NCBI GenBank assembly: GCA_023388935.1
Contig: JAEWFG010000088.1
Span: 1 to 28,226 of the forward strand
Direction of reading: 5' to 3'
Length of the DNA stretch: 28,226 nucleotides
DNA from: Pseudomonadota bacterium
GTDB lineage: Bacteria > Pseudomonadota > Alphaproteobacteria > Rhizobiales > Xanthobacteraceae
The notes under the pieces: generated by a model
Told to the model about the DNA's origin: nothing
The model's input: the letters and a program-made list of their open reading frames with translations, nothing else
Database searches by the model: none
Translations under genes and position numbers: made by a program
In this document: positions 7,098 to 14,837 of the stretch, one piece after another
How positions within the stretch are numbered: position 1 is the stretch's first letter
Layout: each line of letters starts with the position of its first letter

Positions 7098-8747
7098 TTA
7101 CGGCGCCGGGATCGAGAGCAGGCTGGAAATGCTGTGGCCGCGGATGTCGTAGACGCGGGCGAACACCACGTCGTCGCGCTTGATCTCGACCATCACGGGC
7201 GCGGTGAGGCCCTTGCAGTAGAATTCGCCGAGCGTCATGGCGAAATCGGCCGCGTTGGAATCCCAGCCGATGGTGAAATCGGGCCCGAGCGCGACCTGCG
7301 CCGAGCGCTGCGGACCGCACACCGCGACCTTCCACTTGCGATTGGCCGGCGGCGCTTCCTGGCGCTCGACGAGCTGCTCGCGCAGCTCGTCGGACGCCTG
7401 TTTCAGCGCGAGGCCCCAATAATCCAGCATGAAGCGGTCGTCAGCGCCGCGCACGGTGCCAGCGATGTAGTTGAAGTGAGTGTATTGATAGGGATGCAGC
7501 CGGATCATCTCGGCGAGCGGCAGCGCAAGGCCGAAGCAGAAGGCTGCGAGCACCACGGGCTGCCAGCTGCGGTGATTGGCGCGAAGGCGCTCCATGGTCC
7601 AGGCGAGGGCAACGCCGCCGAGCACCGCCATCGGCGGGATCACGAAGACGAAGTGGCGGATGCCGTTGTAGAGCGCCGGCCGCTTCACCATCGCGATCGC
7701 GAGCGGCAGGGTCGCGGCGAGCGTCAGCATCAGCAGGATGGTCTTGCGGCGGGCCGGAACCTCGCGGCGCGGCAGCATGGCGAAGGTACTGAACATGGCT
7801 CCGATCATCAGCACCAGCATGACCTCGGGAAGCTGGAGCGCGAACAGAGTCGGCAGATAGGACCAGGGCATGTCCGGCACGGACACGATCGCGCCGTCGA
7901 ACATCTCCTTCCAGGGCTTCTCGAAGAAATGCGAGAAGTAGGTCAGGGCCTCGAAGGGATTGCCGGGCTCCATGATCGACCACGGCCAGATCAGCCCCAT
8001 CAGGACGTAGCCGAACACGAGGCCAGGCAGCAGCACGTAGATGACATGGGCGAAGCGGCGGATCGACTCGCGCAGGCCCTCGCTGCGCAGTTCCTCCAGG
8101 AACAACGGGATGAAGCCGATCATGGCGTAGACCAGCGCAAGGCCGCCGAGGATGCGCGAGCCGATCGAGAGGCCCGCGCCGAGGCCGACGATCAGGATCG
8201 TGCGCGGCGACGGTTGCGGATATTCCTCCGCGAGGCGGACCAGGCCGAGCATGAGGATGATCATGGCCACCGCGAAGGGCGCATCCTTCGGGTTCATGAA
8301 CATGTGGCCGTAGAAGATCGGGCAGAGCGCGAGCAGGAGCAGCGTTGCGAGGCCAGCGAGCGGTCCGCCGACGCGGCGGCCGAGCCGCCACGTCACCGCG
8401 AGTCCGATCACGCCGACGATCGCACCGAGCAGGCGCCGCGTCTCGAACAGCTCGAGCGGAATGATCTTGTGCAGGAGGGCGGCGATCATGTCGAAGCCGC
8501 CGCCATACATATAGAGGTTGGCGAAGGAGAGCGCCGCAGTGTCCTTGAAGCCCGAACCGAACATGCGCAGCAGCAGGTCGGCATACTCAGCGTGAGTGTA
8601 ATCGTCCCAGCCAAGCCCGTAGTCGCGGAAGGTCAAGCCTGCAATGACGGCGACCGCAGCGAGCACCAGCATGGCGAGGTCGTCGCAAGTCCGTTCAATC
8701 GAGCGCCGCGCAGGCGTGTCGATCGCCGAAGTCGTGATGGATGTCAT
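7098..8747 (-). CDS. GT39/ArnT-like membrane glycosyltransferase
   Basis: The protein has 549 residues and about ten membrane segments over the first 420, then a soluble C-terminal part of about 120 residues. The first periplasmic loop carries YGLGWDDYTH, matching the acidic catalytic motif that GT-C enzymes of the PMT/ArnT group place right after the first membrane helix. The stretch NPKDAPFAVAM is also seen in rhizobial family members. Such enzymes move a sugar from a polyprenyl-phosphate donor to lipid, protein or glycan on the periplasmic side. Donor and acceptor are unknown here. The ATG at 8747 is the only reasonable start, though the upstream Shine-Dalgarno is weak. It is divergent from the EcfG-promoter gene, with about 210 bp between. 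Confidence 0.85.
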   Translation of the reverse strand: MTSITTSAIDTPARRSIERTCDDLAMLVLAAVAVIAGLTFRDYGLGWDDYTHAEYADLLLRMFGSGFKDTAALSFANLYMYGGGFDMIAALLHKIIPLELFETRRLLGAIVGVIGLAVTWRLGRRVGGPLAGLATLLLLALCPIFYGHMFMNPKDAPFAVAMIILMLGLVRLAEEYPQPSPRTILIVGLGAGLSIGSRILGGLALVYAMIGFIPLFLEELRSEGLRESIRRFAHVIYVLLPGLVFGYVLMGLIWPWSIMEPGNPFEALTYFSHFFEKPWKEMFDGAIVSVPDMPWSYLPTLFALQLPEVMLVLMIGAMFSTFAMLPRREVPARRKTILLMLTLAATLPLAIAMVKRPALYNGIRHFVFVIPPMAVLGGVALAWTMERLRANHRSWQPVVLAAFCFGLALPLAEMIRLHPYQYTHFNYIAGTVRGADDRFMLDYWGLALKQASDELREQLVERQEAPPANRKWKVAVCGPQRSAQVALGPDFTIGWDSNAADFAMTLGEFYCKGLTAPVMVEIKRDDVVFARVYDIRGHSISSLLSIPAP

Positions 8748-8957
8748 GGCTATTGGTGACCCGGAATCCCCTTCTGGCCCGGCTGGTGCGCACGGGCCTG
8801 TTCCCCCGGATCCCTATAGCGCAGTTCCATTACCAAGTAATTGGGCATTATGGCTAAATTCCTGATGCGACGCAGCAAATCCGGAATGCGTGAGCAGCAA
8901 CAGTAGCGATCCGTGGCTGAAGGGAATGTGAATAAGTCCCTGATTTCCTTCCCTTTA

Positions 8958-8982
8958 GGAACGCTGCTCACAATTGGTCGTT
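8958..8982 (+). promoter_or_regulatory. EcfG-type general stress promoter
   Basis: GGAAC at 8958-8962 and CGTT at 8979-8982 are separated by exactly 16 bases, matching the GGAAC-N16/17-CGTT consensus of EcfG sigma factors that run the PhyR general stress response in Bradyrhizobium and related alphaproteobacteria. It points at the membrane protein gene starting at 9057. The predicted transcript start is around 8989. Confidence 0.75.
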
Positions 8983-8997
8983 GGCGAGGAACGCAGT

Positions 8998-9060
8998 ATG
9001 ACGGTATCGTGGCGTAACAGGTGTCGCGTACGGTTGCGCGGCCGGGGAAGAGTTCGATGA
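8998..9060 (+). CDS. possible 20-residue Arg-rich leader peptide
   Basis: An ATG at 8998 is preceded by GAGGA (8986-8990) with a 7-base spacer. It opens a 20-codon frame, MTVSWRNRCRVRLRGRGRVR. Arginine occupies every second position from residue 6 to 20, eight in all, and all six arginine codons are used. The TGA at 9058-9060 overlaps the ATG of the next gene (ATGA), a typical translational-coupling arrangement. Against it: if the EcfG-type promoter is used, transcription would start around 8989, leaving almost no leader before this ATG. A chance ORF in GC-rich DNA is possible. No homology is recognised. Confidence 0.4.
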   Translation: MTVSWRNRCRVRLRGRGRVR

Positions 9061-9929
9061 CCTTGGCATTGTTGATCGCGGGGATTGTCGCTGTTATGGC
9101 GGGCCTCCTTGCGATCCTGTTTGGCTACACCGTCAGGGATTTCAGCCTCGGCAGCACCCTCATAATCTCCGGCACCATTGGTGTCTGCTCCGGAATGTTA
9201 CTGGCCGGCCTCTACGTCGTGGCTGTGGAGTTGAAGCGCATTGGCCGCCGGCTGGCCGGTTCGGCCGCGCTGTCCGAGGTGCGGGTCAGGCCCGTGCTGC
9301 CGGGTCTCGGGCCTGGAGTGCCAGCGCCCGATCTGCCGAGTGCTCCGGCGGCGAAGATCGCGCCGATGCCATCACAACCGGCGGCTGGCGCGCCGCCGTG
9401 GCAGAGCGAAGCCGCCGCGCGCGAGCGTTCGCGCGTCGAGGCGCCGCCGCCGGAGCCGGAAACTCCAACGCCGCCTGCGGCTCCGGAAGCGCCGCGCCGG
9501 CGGAACCTGTTGTTCACCTCGACCTCGCGCAGGGAGCGCGAACGCGCCGAGGCAAAGGTCGGCGAGGGTGCGCCGCCGCAGCCGCATGCAGATCCGGCCG
9601 GGCCTGACGCACCGGACATTCCGCCTGCGAGCTTTGAAGACGCCTGGCCGAAGCCGGACCGTATGCGGACACCGGAGCCACCGGCCGCCCTGCGTCGCCC
9701 GCCGCCGCGCTCGCCGTCGACCTTTGCCGACGCCGCCACGCCGCCGCCGGCATCCGAGCCGGAGCCGACGGTCGAGCAGGCACCTGTTACCGTGCTCAAA
9801 TCCGGCATCGTCGACGGGATGGCCTATTCGCTCTATTCCGACGGCTCGATCGAAGCGCAGATGCCGGAGGGCATGATGCGCTTTGCCTCGATCGACGAGT
9901 TGCGCGCCCATCTCGACCAGCGGTCCTGA
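9057..9929 (+). CDS. membrane-anchored Pro/Ala-rich protein, probable stress gene
   Basis: The protein has 290 residues from the ATG at 9057, which is preceded by GGGGAAG with a 6-base spacer. A GTG at 9021 would add 12 residues but has no ribosome binding site. There are two N-terminal membrane helices (about 3-24 and 33-56), then a long disordered Pro/Ala/Arg-rich linker (about 75-240), then a compact C-terminal segment of about 40 residues (SGIVDGMAYSLYSDGSIEAQ, then an M-P-E-G motif and FASIDELRAHL). I recognise this C-terminal tail from rhizobial hypothetical proteins, without a known function. The upstream EcfG-type promoter suggests induction in the general stress response. Confidence 0.8.
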   Translation: MTLALLIAGIVAVMAGLLAILFGYTVRDFSLGSTLIISGTIGVCSGMLLAGLYVVAVELKRIGRRLAGSAALSEVRVRPVLPGLGPGVPAPDLPSAPAAKIAPMPSQPAAGAPPWQSEAAARERSRVEAPPPEPETPTPPAAPEAPRRRNLLFTSTSRRERERAEAKVGEGAPPQPHADPAGPDAPDIPPASFEDAWPKPDRMRTPEPPAALRRPPPRSPSTFADAATPPPASEPEPTVEQAPVTVLKSGIVDGMAYSLYSDGSIEAQMPEGMMRFASIDELRAHLDQRS

Positions 9930-10088
9930 GGCTTGCGGATCAAGTAAAGCGCGCTACCGTTCTTGTCACGAGATCAGTAATCGGCTGATATTCGTCAGTT
10001 GTTGCAATTTGACCGAAGGTATTGTTGACACAAAATACTTTTGCAGCGTCTCTCCCATGAGACGCAAAGGTGGAGAAAGGTCGAGCCC

Positions 10089-10505
10089 ATGTCGGATGCC
10101 GGGGCCAAGAATTTCATTGAGCTGACGGCGAGCATCGTGTCGGCCTATCTCAGCAACAATCCGACGCCGGCGGTCGAGATACCGAACCTGATCAGCCAGG
10201 TGCATGGCGCCTTGGTGCGGGTCTCGTCAGGCCGCAACGAAACAGCTCCGCTTGAACCCGCAAAGCCTGCGGTCTCGCTGAAGAAGTCGATCGCGCCCGA
10301 CTATCTCGTTTGTCTGGAAGACGGCAAGCGCTTCAAGTCGCTGAAGCGCCATCTGCGCACCCAGTACAGCATGACGCCGGAACAATATCGCGAGAAATGG
10401 GGCCTGCCGGCCGACTATCCCATGGTCGCGCCGAACTATGCAGTGGCGCGCTCGCAACTCGCGAAGCAGATGGGCTTGGGACAGCAGCAGCGGAAGCGGA
10501 AGTAG
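10089..10505 (+). CDS. mucR: MucR/Ros family transcriptional regulator
   Basis: The protein has 138 residues. The N-terminal half (about 1-45) is the helical oligomerisation part of MucR. The C-terminal half is the Ros/MucR zinc-finger fold (DYLVCLEDGKRFKSLKRHLR, then TPEQYREKWGLPADYPMV). MucR proteins bind AT-rich promoter DNA and act as global regulators of exopolysaccharide, motility and cell-cycle genes in rhizobia. The finger reads Cys75-x2-Asp78-x9-His88, but the fourth ligand position is Gln92 (followed by Tyr93) where Ros and Sinorhizobium MucR have His. The ATG at 10089 follows GGAGAAAGG; an upstream in-frame ATG at 10041 is less well placed. A TTGACA box lies at 10025-10030, with no clear -10 partner. 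It converges on sufE with only 5 bp between. Confidence 0.93.
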   Translation: MSDAGAKNFIELTASIVSAYLSNNPTPAVEIPNLISQVHGALVRVSSGRNETAPLEPAKPAVSLKKSIAPDYLVCLEDGKRFKSLKRHLRTQYSMTPEQYREKWGLPADYPMVAPNYAVARSQLAKQMGLGQQQRKRK

Positions 10506-10510
10506 CCTCT

Positions 10511-10939
10511 TCAGGAAGCGTCCGCGAGCGCCTCTCTTGCGTCAGTCTTGATACGTTCGACCATCGAGCGCAGGCCGTTGGAGCGCTGCGGTGTCAAATG
10601 ATCGCGAAAGCCGAACTCGTCGAACACCGCGATCGCGTCAGTGGCGAGAATCTCCTGCGGCGTGCGGCCCGAATAGAGCGAGAGCACGATCGCGACCAGC
10701 CCGCGCACGATATGCGCGTCGCTGTCGCCGATATATCTGAGGATCGGCGCGCCGTTCGTGCGGTCGACGTGCTTGGCGAGCCAGACCTGGCTGACGCAAC
10801 CCTGCACTTTGTTGGCGGCGGAGTGCTCGGCCTCGGGCATCGGTTCCAGGGTGCGGCCGAGCTCGATGACGTACCGGTAGCGGTCATCCCACTCGTCCAG
10901 AACCTCGAAATTGTCCCTGATTTCGTCGATCGTCGTCAT
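10511..10939 (-). CDS. sufE: SufE family cysteine desulfurase partner
   Basis: The protein has 142 residues, normal for SufE. The sulfur-accepting cysteine is Cys48 in the conserved VQGCVSQVW motif. SufE takes persulfide sulfur from the cysteine desulfurase SufS and passes it to the SufBCD scaffold for Fe-S cluster assembly in the cytoplasm. The C-terminal helices (IVRGLVAIVLSLYSGRTPQE and SNGLRSMVERIK) are family-typical. No other suf gene is in the window, so this is a detached copy, as is common in rhizobia. It lies 70 bp downstream of the DUF5330 gene on the same strand, a pair I recall as conserved in Hyphomicrobiales. Confidence 0.95.
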   Translation of the reverse strand: MTTIDEIRDNFEVLDEWDDRYRYVIELGRTLEPMPEAEHSAANKVQGCVSQVWLAKHVDRTNGAPILRYIGDSDAHIVRGLVAIVLSLYSGRTPQEILATDAIAVFDEFGFRDHLTPQRSNGLRSMVERIKTDAREALADAS

Positions 10940-11009
10940 GCTGGCCCGTGTTCCCGTTCAGGCCAATAATATAAGGATGCGAGGACATGAAATCGATAGG
11001 GTTCGGGCG

Positions 11010-11435
11010 CTAATTCGCCGCCGTCGGTCCGCGCCATTCAAGGGCGAGGTCGTCCTGGGTCAGGGTGTCGCGCGGCGTCTCGCTCGATGCGGCATCGCCT
11101 TCGCCGGCCAGCGCGATCGAACCGGTGTGATCGGGCGCCTTCTTGTCGTTCTTGTCGTTGGTGATCTGCTCTTTCTTGTCGTTGATGATCTGGTAGAGCT
11201 TGCGCGCGCCGTCCTGCGCCCGCTGGCCGATGATGGTCGCGGCCTGTCCGCCGACCTCGCAGGCCGCCGGCTGGCGCTTGCAGAATTGGGTCATGTCGGA
11301 GACGGCCGCAGTCGCAGCCTGCACCGCATCGGCGGCGCCGATCTGCGGCAGCTTCTCCGACTCGGGCGTCTTGTCCCGCGGCAGGAGCACCAGCACCAGC
11401 CCGAGCCAGAATGTGATGCGAAGCAGAAAGCGCAT
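11010..11435 (-). CDS. DUF5330 small membrane-anchored protein
   Basis: The protein has 141 residues. The start MRFLLRITFWLGLVLVLLP is a single hydrophobic segment that is either an anchor or an uncleaved signal. A conserved central part follows (AADAVQAATAAVSDMTQFCKRQPAACEVG) with two cysteines, then a polar, Lys/Asp-rich, probably disordered tail. This matches DUF5330 of Hyphomicrobiales. The function is unknown. The two cysteines could form a disulfide if the domain is periplasmic. The ATG at 11435 is preceded by AGGTCG. It likely shares a transcript with sufE downstream. Confidence 0.85.
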   Translation of the reverse strand: MRFLLRITFWLGLVLVLLPRDKTPESEKLPQIGAADAVQAATAAVSDMTQFCKRQPAACEVGGQAATIIGQRAQDGARKLYQIINDKKEQITNDKNDKKAPDHTGSIALAGEGDAASSETPRDTLTQDDLALEWRGPTAAN

Positions 11436-11820
11436 CTTGCGACCTGTATGTTAGATCCCGCCCGCGACGATGGTTCGCGCGTCCGACCTAGCAACTCTCG
11501 ATAAATCGCAAGTGATTGCCTTGAGCTTAATTCGCAGAAAATTTACCCAAGAATCTTCGTCAGCCGCGGTCTAGTAAATTTTCGATTGACGCCCACACCC
11601 GTGATTCTGCCGCGGTCGAATATCCACCAATTCGAAACCATGAGGGGGATGGCGAAACCCCGTGTTCACCATCCCCAATGATGACGTCGCCAAATCGTCT
11701 AAAAATCTCCGCGATGACACCGTGTCCGGCGGCAGACCGGCCGGCCTTAGCACTCGTTTAAGGTCGCTCTGACACGGTGGATCAACGATAAGGAGGCGTT
11801 CCGGCGCGTCTTCCCGACGA
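11436..11820. other. structured intergenic region upstream of the kinase gene
   Basis: No gene is seen in these 385 bp. Two inverted repeats stand out. GGGGATGG (11645-11652) pairs with CCATCCCC (11669-11676). CACCGTGTC (11718-11726) pairs with GACACGGTG (11771-11779), enclosing a GC-rich segment with GACCGGCCGGCC. A strong Shine-Dalgarno, TAAGGAGG at 11789-11796, follows directly, yet the first usable start codon of the kinase lies 24 bases further. This looks like a folded 5' leader or a small RNA. Confidence 0.5.
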
Positions 11821-13698
11821 ATGAGCCGAAGCGCGAGACCCGTGACAGTTTTGAGTATGATCCGCGATTGTCTCGATGCACTGCTGCATCCCTCCGCGCG
11901 TTACGATGCGCTGATGCGAGCGCGCCATCGTGCCTTCATGGCGCCGCGGCTGCTCGGCAGCCTGGCCGCCTTCGCCGCATTCCCCATTTATATCGCCATG
12001 CGCGGCGCGCCGAGCGCGATCGAGGTCGCCGCCTTCGCGTGGCTGATCGCGCCCATCCTGTTGTCCTGGTTCCTGTCGCGCACCGGCCGCTACGAAGGTG
12101 CGCATGTGCTGTCGTCGCTCGCGCTCGCCGGCCTGATCATGGCGATCGCCGGCACGACCGGCGGTATCGAATCATTCGCTGCGATCTGGCTGGTCGTGAT
12201 CCCCGTCGAGGCCGCGCTATCCGCCTCGCGCCGCGTCGCGGCCTTCGCCTCCGTGCTTGCGCTCTCCTGCGCCGGGATCCTGATCCTCGGCAGCCAGCTC
12301 GGCTGGCTACCGTCCGGAGACACCAGCGCTGCAGAACGCGGCGTGCTGATGGCGTTCGGCGTCGCCTCGGCAACGCTCTATGCCGCGGGCCTCGCCTTCG
12401 GCGCGGAGTCGCTCGCGCGCACCAGCGTTGCCTTGCTGTCGCGCGAGGAAGAGCGTTATCGCCTGCTTGCGCGCAACATGAGCGACGTCATTTCCCGTCA
12501 TCAGCGCAACGGCGCGGTGCAGTCCATCTCGCCGGCCGCCGAGGCCATGCTCGGCATGCCCGTGGCGCAACTGCTCGGCCATGGCCTGTTCGACCGCGTC
12601 CATGTCGCCGATCGGCCAGCCTATCTCACCGCTTTGTCGGATGCCGCGCGCGGCGACGTGCGCAGCGTCGAGTTCCGGCTGCGGCGGGAGCCAACCGGTT
12701 CCGAGCGCGGACAGGTTGATTTCATCTGGGTCGAGATGCGCTGCCGTCCGCTCGATCAGGATATGGGCGGACACGTCACGGGCGAGGCGGAAGTCGTCGG
12801 CGTGATGCGCGACGTCACCGACCGCAAGCTTGGGGAGCTGGCGCTCGATCAGGCGCGCAGCGCCGCCGAGACTGCCGATGCCGCCAGGACGCGCTTCCTC
12901 GCCACCATGAGCCACGAGCTGCGCACTCCGCTCAACGCCATCATCGGTTTCTCCGAGATGATCGCGCAGGAGCAGACCTTGATGCTGAGTGCAGCCCAGC
13001 GCAAGGAATACGCCCAGCTCATCAACGATTCCGGCCAGCATCTGCTGTCGGTCGTCAACGGCATCCTGGACATGTCGAAGATGGAGTCGGGCAATTTCGA
13101 GATTGCGTCCGAGCCGTTCGCGCCGCGCGCCTCGCTGCTGCATTGCTGCAACCTGCTGGCGCTGAAGGCGCGGGAGAACGGCATCGAGCTGATCACCGAT
13201 GCGCCGCAGGACCTGCCGATGATGACCGGCGATCCGCGCGCCTTCAAGCAGATCGTGCTCAACCTCGTCGCCAACGCCATCAAGTTCACCGAGCGTGGCG
13301 GGCAGGTCACCGTTGCCGCCGCGGTGTCGGCATCGCAGTTCACGCTGCGCATCAGCGACACCGGCGTCGGCATCGCGCCGGACGACCTCAAGCACATCGG
13401 TGCGCCGTTCTTCCAGGCCGGCAAGACCTATCAGCGTCGCCACGAAGGCACCGGCCTCGGACTTTCGATCGTCAAGAGTCTCGTGGCGTTGCATCTTGGC
13501 GAATTGACTGTACAAAGCAGGCTCGGCGAGGGTACTGCCGTCACCGTCAAGCTGCCGCTGGTCTACACGCCGCCGCAAGCCAGGACGTCCGGTAGAAAGG
13601 CGAGCGAGAGCAAGATCGCGACCTTGACGCCGGTGGTGCGCCAGGAACTGCACGACAAACTTCAGGACCAACCCGCTCCGGTGAAGAAAAGTGCCTAA
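11821..13698 (+). CDS. membrane PAS sensor histidine kinase, PleC/DivJ-like
   Basis: The protein has 625 residues. About six membrane helices fill residues 35-205. A PAS domain follows at about 210-340 (RYRLLARNMSDVISRHQRNG, ending VVGVMRDVTDRK). The HisKA dimerisation domain carries the phospho-acceptor His365 in FLATMSHELRTPLNAIIGFSEM. The HATPase has N box NLVANAIKF, G1 DTGVGIAP and G2 GTGLGLSIV, so all catalytic motifs are intact. The H-box wording resembles the PleC/DivJ/CbrA group that controls DivK in alphaproteobacteria; that assignment is inference. No receiver gene is adjacent. The ATG at 11821 lies 24 bases from the strong TAAGGAGG and no better start exists. The 3' end overlaps the next gene by 8 bp, suggesting translational coupling. 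Confidence 0.93.
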   Translation: MSRSARPVTVLSMIRDCLDALLHPSARYDALMRARHRAFMAPRLLGSLAAFAAFPIYIAMRGAPSAIEVAAFAWLIAPILLSWFLSRTGRYEGAHVLSSLALAGLIMAIAGTTGGIESFAAIWLVVIPVEAALSASRRVAAFASVLALSCAGILILGSQLGWLPSGDTSAAERGVLMAFGVASATLYAAGLAFGAESLARTSVALLSREEERYRLLARNMSDVISRHQRNGAVQSISPAAEAMLGMPVAQLLGHGLFDRVHVADRPAYLTALSDAARGDVRSVEFRLRREPTGSERGQVDFIWVEMRCRPLDQDMGGHVTGEAEVVGVMRDVTDRKLGELALDQARSAAETADAARTRFLATMSHELRTPLNAIIGFSEMIAQEQTLMLSAAQRKEYAQLINDSGQHLLSVVNGILDMSKMESGNFEIASEPFAPRASLLHCCNLLALKARENGIELITDAPQDLPMMTGDPRAFKQIVLNLVANAIKFTERGGQVTVAAAVSASQFTLRISDTGVGIAPDDLKHIGAPFFQAGKTYQRRHEGTGLGLSIVKSLVALHLGELTVQSRLGEGTAVTVKLPLVYTPPQARTSGRKASESKIATLTPVVRQELHDKLQDQPAPVKKSA

Positions 13699-14392
13699 GA
13701 AGTCTGCAAAGGACGGAGCCGCTCCGCGCCGCCGTGGCGCCAGGGCCGCGGCCATCGATGTCGAGACCGAGCGCAATCTCGTGATGCGCGTTCTGCTGCA
13801 CAGTCCGAAGGATACGGTGGCCGGTCTCGTCGCCGTCGCCGCCGTCGGCGCAATCGTTGCCAACGCATTGTTCCTGCAGACCGGCCGGCATCCGGCTCCG
13901 ATGTTCGGCACCGTGATCAACCTGCCGGCGCCATCGTCCGCCGCTCTGTCGAGCCCGCTGCCGCGCCCGCGTCCGGTCGGCGCCGACATGTCGCCGCTCG
14001 AGCCGAAGCCGATGGAATTTCGTCCCGAACCCAAGCCTGTCGAGAAGACGCCGGAGAAGCCGGCCGAGGCAACCGCATCGACGCCGCGCTCAGGCGATCC
14101 CATGACCAATCTGGTCAAGGCGACGATATCGACGCCGCCGTCCGTCGCCGTCGCGCGTCCGCCGGCCCAGATCCCGGTGCAGCAGAGCCCGGCTGCGCGG
14201 CGCATCGCCGGCGTGCAACGCTCGTTGTCCGAATACGGCTATGGGAATTTGAAGGTCACGGGCACGATGAACGGCGAGACCCAGGCCGCGATCCAGAAGT
14301 TCGAGCGCGAGCACAAGCTGCAGGTCACCGGTCAGGTGTCCGATCGCCTGCTGCGCGAACTCGGGGCCGCGATCGGTCATCCCGTCGAATAG
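13691..14392 (+). CDS. membrane-anchored peptidoglycan-binding domain protein
   Basis: The protein has 233 residues. A basic cytoplasmic head (1-20) is followed by one membrane helix at about 43-62, then a Pro-rich periplasmic linker (70-170). A PG_binding_1 domain at about 174-230 carries GVQRSLSEYGYGNLKVTGTM and TQAAIQKFEREHKLQVTG. Such domains bind peptidoglycan noncatalytically; no hydrolase domain is present. The start is a GTG at 13691 inside the last codons of the kinase gene, with GGTGAAG upstream as ribosome binding site. The overlap implies co-expression, which raises the possibility that it reports wall state to the kinase or tethers it. Confidence 0.9.
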   Translation: MPKKSAKDGAAPRRRGARAAAIDVETERNLVMRVLLHSPKDTVAGLVAVAAVGAIVANALFLQTGRHPAPMFGTVINLPAPSSAALSSPLPRPRPVGADMSPLEPKPMEFRPEPKPVEKTPEKPAEATASTPRSGDPMTNLVKATISTPPSVAVARPPAQIPVQQSPAARRIAGVQRSLSEYGYGNLKVTGTMNGETQAAIQKFEREHKLQVTGQVSDRLLRELGAAIGHPVE

Positions 14393-14449
14393 TCGTTACG
14401 CCTGTGCGAAGGCTGGTGCTGATCCCGGCACTGGCCTATCGTGGGCTTC

Positions 14450-14794
14450 ATGCGCCTAAAATCCAACATCTGGGTCTCAGCCTATTTGCGCCGGTGTCAG
14501 ACCGAGGGCGTGTTCGGTGCCGTGCGCCATCGCGGCGCCGAGGAGGCGGGCGCGATATTCGTGAAGGTGTCGTTGCTCGACGGCAATGCGATGCTCTACG
14601 TGCCGGCGCCGCAGACCGTCTATGAGGACGGCCGGCCGATCGATCGCTTCTTCGTGCCTGCCGCGCCGCAGCCGATGCCGGAGCAGGCCGTCGAACAGCG
14701 GCTGACCAAGGAAATCCGCTTCGATCCGGACGCCTGGATCGTCGAGACCGAAGACCGCGCCGGGCGGCACTTCCTCGAACTGGCGCGGACTTGA
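14450..14794 (+). CDS. DUF1491 family protein
   Basis: The protein has 114 residues and begins MRLKSNIWVSAYLRRC, the usual start of DUF1491 proteins; a GTG at 14441 would add three residues. The core pattern GAVRHRGAEEAGAIFVKVSL and the closing RFDPDAWIVETEDRAGRHFL match the family. It is a small cytoplasmic protein found across alphaproteobacteria, without known function. It follows the peptidoglycan-binding gene by 57 bp on the same strand, a neighbourhood I recall as conserved in Hyphomicrobiales. It converges on DUF2336 with 43 bp between. Confidence 0.88.
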   Translation: MRLKSNIWVSAYLRRCQTEGVFGAVRHRGAEEAGAIFVKVSLLDGNAMLYVPAPQTVYEDGRPIDRFFVPAAPQPMPEQAVEQRLTKEIRFDPDAWIVETEDRAGRHFLELART

Positions 14795-14837
14795 TCCACG
14801 CCTTCACTGTCCTTGCGAGCGCAGCGTTCGAACCGTT

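Noticed and set aside
6108..8759. 883-codon open frame on the plus strand
   Set aside because: It is antisense to the class II aldolase and GT39-like genes, which have clear family motifs; its Arg/His/Glu-rich product is typical of an antisense frame in high-GC DNA.
8750..8971. 73-codon minus-strand frame just upstream of the GT39-like gene
   Set aside because: It has no family resemblance, starts inside the EcfG promoter region and has no convincing ribosome binding site.
12307..14205. 632-codon open frame on the minus strand
   Set aside because: It lies antisense to the histidine kinase and PG-binding genes, whose motifs are intact; the translation has no domain-like sequence.
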